Shown here: piece after piece, positions 63,025 to 64,000 of the stretch
Layout: every line of letters starts with the position of its first letter
Numbering within the stretch: the first letter of the stretch is position 1
Source: Citrobacter arsenatis
Lineage (GTDB): Bacteria > Pseudomonadota > Gammaproteobacteria > Enterobacterales > Enterobacteriaceae
DNA: 64,000 bases
Direction: 5' to 3'
Assembly: GCF_004353845.1 (NCBI RefSeq)
Contig: NZ_CP037864.1
Location: forward strand, 3,410,001 to 3,474,000
The notes under the pieces: generated by a model
What the model saw: only the letters and a program-made list of their open reading frames with translations
The model's database searches: none
What the model was told of the DNA's origin: nothing
Made by a program: the position numbers and the translations under genes

Positions 63025-63672
63025 ATGCCTGAAGCAACGCCTTTTCGGGTGCTGATTGTTGACGACCACCCACTGATGCGGCGAGGAATTAGTCAATTAT
63101 TGCAACTGGATCCCGCATTTAACGTAGTCGCGGAAGCGGGTGATGGCGCCAGCGCTATCGATCTGGCGAACCGCCTGGACCTTGATGTGATCCTGTTGGA
63201 TCTCAATATGAAAGGGATGAGCGGACTGGATACTCTGAATGCGCTGCGCCGGGACGGCGTCACCGCGCAGATTATTATTCTTACCGTCTCAGATGCCGCC
63301 AGCGACGTGTACGCCCTAATTGATGCCGGCGCGGATGGTTATTTGCTTAAAGACAGCGATCCTGAAGTCCTGCTGGAGGCCATTCGCAGCGGAGCCAAAG
63401 GCGGTAAAGCGTTTAGCACACGCGTCAGTGAATATCTGCGCGAACGCGACCTGTTTGGCGCGCAAGAAGATCCGTTCAGCATTCTCACCGAACGTGAACT
63501 GGATGTGTTGCATGAGCTGGCTCAGGGGCTGTCGAATAAACAGATTGCGTCAGTGCTGAATATTTCCGAACAGACGGTGAAGGTGCATATTCGCAACCTG
63601 CTGCGCAAACTCAACGTACGCTCTCGCGTTGCTGCCACCATCCTGTTTTTGCAAACGCGTGGCATGCAGTAA
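63025..63672 (+). CDS. narP: Nitrate/nitrite response regulator NarP
   Basis: The response regulator paired with the NarQ (and NarX) sensors; it activates periplasmic nitrate and nitrite respiration genes. 215 aa from the ATG at 63025 (CAGGAG upstream), as in E. coli. The receiver has Asp13/Asp14 (VDDHP), phospho-acceptor Asp59 (LLDLNMKG) and Lys109 region LLKDSD. The LuxR-type HTH is at about 153-195 (LTERELDVLHELAQGLSNK, QIASVLNISEQTVKVHI). Convergent with the ccm operon. Confidence 0.96.
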   Translation: MPEATPFRVLIVDDHPLMRRGISQLLQLDPAFNVVAEAGDGASAIDLANRLDLDVILLDLNMKGMSGLDTLNALRRDGVTAQIIILTVSDAASDVYALIDAGADGYLLKDSDPEVLLEAIRSGAKGGKAFSTRVSEYLRERDLFGAQEDPFSILTERELDVLHELAQGLSNKQIASVLNISEQTVKVHIRNLLRKLNVRSRVAATILFLQTRGMQ

Positions 63673-63680
63673 TCAGATAT

Positions 63681-63764
63681 TGCCCGATGGCGCTACGCTT
63701 ATCGGGCCTACAAGTCACGTGCATCAGTAGGCCGGATAAGACGCTTTGCGTCGCCATCCGGCAT
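63681..63764. repeat. REP pair (BIME) between narP and ccmH
   Basis: Two opposed REP units: 63681-63711 (TGCCCGATGGCGCTACGC...) and 63728-63764 (GTAGGCCGGATAAGACGC...CGCCATCCGGCA). They fill the gap between convergent narP and ccmH. Confidence 0.88.
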
Positions 63765-63773
63765 CGTCCACTC

Positions 63774-64000
63774 TTACTTCTCCTGCGGCGTTAGCTGCTC
63801 CATCGCCTGCTTAATGCTGCGTTCTATTACCGCCCGACGGGTATCGTTGGCGGGTAATAATTTCAGCATCATCTCCCACGCCGCAACCGCCTCGCCGAAG
63901 CGCTGCTGTTCAAAGGCGTTAAAAGCATACATGCTGAGAACCCGCACGTTGGCATGTTCGCCACGCACCATTTGGCGTAACAGCTCCCCACCCCGGCGAT
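63774..64000 (-). CDS. ccmH: Cytochrome c maturation protein CcmH, C-terminal part
   Basis: The window end cuts this gene; 75 codons of the C-terminus are present (from RRGGELLRQMVRGEHANVRV to MEQLTPQEK). It matches the TPR (NrfG/CycH-like) end of enterobacterial CcmH: YAFNAFEQQRFGEAVAAWE, MMLKLLPAND. CcmH presents apocytochrome c for haem ligation in the periplasm. TorC in this window would be a client. Convergent with narP, as in E. coli. Confidence 0.93.
   Translation of the reverse strand, partial: RRGGELLRQMVRGEHANVRVLSMYAFNAFEQQRFGEAVAAWEMMLKLLPANDTRRAVIERSIKQAMEQLTPQEK

Overview
The window reads as a chromosomal segment of an enterobacterium close to Escherichia, Salmonella and Citrobacter. 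Nearly every protein has the length and sequence of a known E. coli product (compared from memory), and the order follows the E. coli segment from cdd to ccmH. It is not E. coli K-12. The block K-12 carries between yeiI and psuT (nupX, rihB, yeiL) is missing, a racemase/transporter/LysR cassette sits between psuK and fruA, and a TMAO-reductase operon, a MocR regulator and uxuA sit between yeiP and yeiQ. A Citrobacter-type genome is my best guess, by inference only.

Layout: the yohK tail, cdd, sanA, yeiS and preTA (pyrimidine catabolism); mglBAC with galS (galactose uptake), on the minus strand; yeiB-folE; yeiG; a TonB-dependent receptor at the cirA position; lysP; yeiE; a 198-bp ERIC element; yeiH; nfo-yeiI; the psuKGT pseudouridine operon; then accessory cassette 1 at about 24.9-28.3 kb (HypT-like LysR regulator, aspartate/glutamate racemase, DcuA-type carrier). 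Next come a small lipoprotein, fruBKA, setB, yeiW and yeiP, then accessory region 2 at about 35.0-42.6 kb: a phage immunity-region remnant, torCAD, a divergent MocR regulator, and uxuA facing yeiQ. The conserved backbone resumes with yeiR, lpxT, mepS, pdeN, yejABEF, yejG, bcr, rsuA, radD, rplY, yejK, yejL, yejM, a tRNA-Pro(GGG), narP and the 3' end of ccmH.

Shared themes: several units handle pyrimidines. Cdd deaminates cytidine, PsuK/PsuG turn pseudouridine into uracil, and PreTA reduces uracil. Other units concern carbon uptake under CRP, GalS or Cra, with good operators visible at cdd, preT, mgl, galS and fruB. A third group is anaerobic: TorCAD, the Dcu-type carrier, NarP, the cytochrome c maturation protein CcmH, and an unexplained perfect FNR-type palindrome between yejG and bcr.

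The most interesting points are the racemase-Dcu cassette under a regulator that keeps all three redox-active Met positions of HypT; a PLP-type MocR regulator where TorR would be expected beside torCAD; the phage-derived debris marking the yeiP-side breakpoint; the ERIC copy with a roughly 70-bp internal insert; and the orphan FNR and GalR-like sites upstream of yejG. I saw no CRISPR array, insertion sequence or intact prophage.
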